Assembly: GCA_016200365.1 (NCBI GenBank)
Contig: JACQEW010000044.1
Location: 1 to 5,683, forward strand
DNA length: 5,683 bases
Source: Nitrospinota bacterium
GTDB taxonomy: Bacteria; Nitrospinota; Nitrospinia; UBA9942
Direction: 5' to 3'
Shown here: piece by piece, positions 4,163 through 5,683 of the stretch
Position numbering within the stretch: position 1 is the stretch's first letter
How the letters are laid out: each line of letters begins with the position of its first letter
The notes under the pieces: model-generated
Databases searched by the model: none
What the model saw: only the letters and a program-made list of their open reading frames with translations
Told to the model about the DNA's origin: nothing
Made by a program: the position numbers and the translations under genes

Positions 4163-5683
4163 ATGAATCAGTCCGGTTTTATATCAGAGGAATTCATACT
4201 CCTTGATTTTACTGCAAGGAATAATACAGAGGCGTTAAAAATCATGGTCTCGCTTCTGGGTAAGAAATATGAGACTGAAGAATTAATCAGGGCATTGAAA
4301 GACCATGAAAGTATTGACGGCGTCCTTCTTGGGACAGGCTCTGCAATATTTCATACTCTTTCAGATGAGGTTGATGATATAAAGCTTGCTATTGCTATAT
4401 CTCCCCACGGCATACCTCATCCGAAAAAGAAAAGAGAGAGAATCTACATATTCATTCTTATCATATCCCCGATTAAAGAGAGCGGAACACATTTGCAGAT
4501 GCTTTCGAGGATAGAAGGTTTTCTTTTAAACAGGGCATTCAGACATAAACTTCTATCGGCAAAGACGAAGGATGAGATTAAAAAGGCTGTAAAGATAGAA
4601 GATGGTATAAGGCGGGATGTTTATATACCTTTAAGTAAAGAGGAGATATTTTTAGAGCTAAGCACAGGAGATGCGGGTCTTACGGAAGATGAGGCTCAGA
4701 AACGACTAAAAACAGTCGGCTCTAATATTATTAAGAGGATTAAAAAGAGCCGCCTTCTTTACGATTTTCTTAATAATCTTACCAACCTCTTTGCAATTCT
4801 CCTATGGCTTGGCGGAATTATGGCGTTTATTGCACAGATGCCTGAGCTTGGGTTTGCAATATTCTTTGTCATTATTATAAATGCAGTTTTCAGTTTTTAT
4901 CAGGAATATAAGGCAGAGAGGGCTGTTGAGGCTCTGCAGAAACTCCTCCCCTCAAATGTAAGGGTTCTAAGAAACGGAATAGAAAAGGAAATTTCAGCAG
5001 ATGGAGTCGTTCCGGGTGATATGGTAATCCTCTCCGAAGGAGATAATATCCCTGCAGACGGGAGGCTTATCGAGTCATCGGATATCCGTGTTGATAACAG
5101 CCCTTTAACCGGGGAATCAAAGCCTGTCTACAAGATGGCAGAATCTTTAAGGGATGGGAAACATCTTATATGGACAGAGATGCCGAATCTTATTTTTGCA
5201 GGCACATCTGTTGTTTCAGGAGAGGGGAAGGCAGTTATTACTGCAACAGGCATGGATACGGAGATTGGAAGGATCGCCTATCTTACCCAAACATTAAAAG
5301 AGGAGATGAGCCCCTTGCAAAAGGAGATGGTAAAAGTAACAAAGACCGTAACAGCCATTGCAATTACCACAGGGATTATGTTTTTTGCTCTTGCTTACAG
5401 TCTCGGCGGGCTCTCCCTCTCAATGAGTTTCATCTTTGCAATAGGAATAATAGTTGCAAATGTGCCCGAAGGATTGCTTCCAACAGTAACCCTTTCACTT
5501 GCAATGGGTGTGCAGAGGATGGCAAAAAAGAGGGAGATTGTAAAAAAACTCTCTGCTGTTGAGACACTCGGATGCACAACAGTTATATGCACTGACAAGA
5601 CAGGGACGCTTACGACAAATCAGATGTCAGTCAGCAGATTATTTGTGAATGGAAAAATCATTCATGTTACCGGCGCCGGATAT
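4163..5683 (+). CDS. PTS EIIA (type 2) domain fused to Na+,K+-ATPase-like P2-type cation ATPase (3' end outside window)
   Basis: 507 residues are visible and the frame is open to the edge. Residues 1 to about 150 match the EIIA Fru/Ntr fold: EALKIMVSLL, then DGVLLGTGSAIFHTL with His64 at the phospho-His position, and GTHLQMLSRI with His110 at the second conserved His. A cation-ATPase N-terminal domain follows (about 156-190, GLTEDEAQKRLKTVGSN). M1-M2 lie at about 203-250, the actuator loop carries DNSPLTGES (TGES 316-319), M3-M4 lie at about 397-445 with VANVPEGLLPTVT (PEGL 435-438), then VKKLSAVETLG and CTDKTGTLT with the phosphorylated Asp478. The PEGLLxTVT and AVETLG spacing is closest to P2C Na+,K+-ATPases, but SERCA-like P2A pumps cannot be excluded without M5-M6. 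It is an inner-membrane ion pump driven by ATP. TAA at 4148-4150 makes ATG 4163 the only start; no good Shine-Dalgarno is seen. Confidence 0.9.
   Translation, partial: MNQSGFISEEFILLDFTARNNTEALKIMVSLLGKKYETEELIRALKDHESIDGVLLGTGSAIFHTLSDEVDDIKLAIAISPHGIPHPKKKRERIYIFILIISPIKESGTHLQMLSRIEGFLLNRAFRHKLLSAKTKDEIKKAVKIEDGIRRDVYIPLSKEEIFLELSTGDAGLTEDEAQKRLKTVGSNIIKRIKKSRLLYDFLNNLTNLFAILLWLGGIMAFIAQMPELGFAIFFVIIINAVFSFYQEYKAERAVEALQKLLPSNVRVLRNGIEKEISADGVVPGDMVILSEGDNIPADGRLIESSDIRVDNSPLTGESKPVYKMAESLRDGKHLIWTEMPNLIFAGTSVVSGEGKAVITATGMDTEIGRIAYLTQTLKEEMSPLQKEMVKVTKTVTAIAITTGIMFFALAYSLGGLSLSMSFIFAIGIIVANVPEGLLPTVTLSLAMGVQRMAKKREIVKKLSAVETLGCTTVICTDKTGTLTTNQMSVSRLFVNGKIIHVTGAGY

Noticed and set aside
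5170..5598. ORFs at 5170-5562 (plus) and 5395-5598 (minus)
   Set aside because: They overlap the M3-M4 and phosphorylation-site region of the ATPase in the wrong frames.

Overview
The window reads as an AT-rich bacterial chromosome segment, probably from a Gram-negative environmental lineage. The lipoprotein signal, HD-GYP and PTS-IIA domains and dispersed palindromic repeats would suit Nitrospirota or Desulfobacterota. This is an impression from content, not a determination. It splits into an accessory, toxin-antitoxin-rich left part (about 1-3900) and a more conserved-looking right part (tRNA-Arg and a large P-type ATPase).

Left part. A 10-nt-periodic CACAGATT inverted repeat (54-161) flanks the C-terminal remnant of an HD-GYP phosphodiesterase (minus strand) that has lost its HD catalytic pair. 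A compact plus-strand toxin-antitoxin module follows: a TumA-like antitoxin and a TumE-family (DUF6516-type) toxin joined by a GTGA overlap. On its far side lies the N-terminal membrane-anchor remnant of a sensor protein, again on the minus strand. The two remnants are in the order and orientation expected if the module replaced the middle of one membrane-bound signalling gene. Next come the C-terminal half of a HEPN-domain protein and a double-hairpin palindromic element (1635-1699). A 504-residue lipoprotein follows, built of recurring aromatic/Trp-Pro motifs. Its signal peptide is encoded by four tandem heptamers, and its body carries G/C-homopolymer-rich insertions that look like dispersed repeats captured in frame. 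Upstream on the same strand is a complete higBA module with a strong promoter whose spacer and -10 lie in a 19-bp palindrome.

Right part. A minus-strand tRNA-Arg(CCT) has its own promoter and diverges from a plus-strand gene that runs off the window. That gene encodes an N-terminal PTS EIIA type-2 domain fused to a P2-type ATPase whose M4 and phosphorylation motifs resemble Na+,K+-ATPase. This is the most striking gene here: by analogy with EIIA-Ntr control of potassium transport, the fusion may tie ion pumping to a phosphorelay or to EIIA-type protein contacts.

A shared regulatory theme is that both intact TA operons have a sigma70-like -10 box exactly 6 nt before the first ATG and no Shine-Dalgarno sequence, which predicts leaderless or nearly leaderless mRNAs. 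Three TA-type loci (TumAE, HEPN remnant, HigBA), broken genes and several repeat families within 3.9 kb next to a tRNA indicate a zone of repeated insertion and decay.
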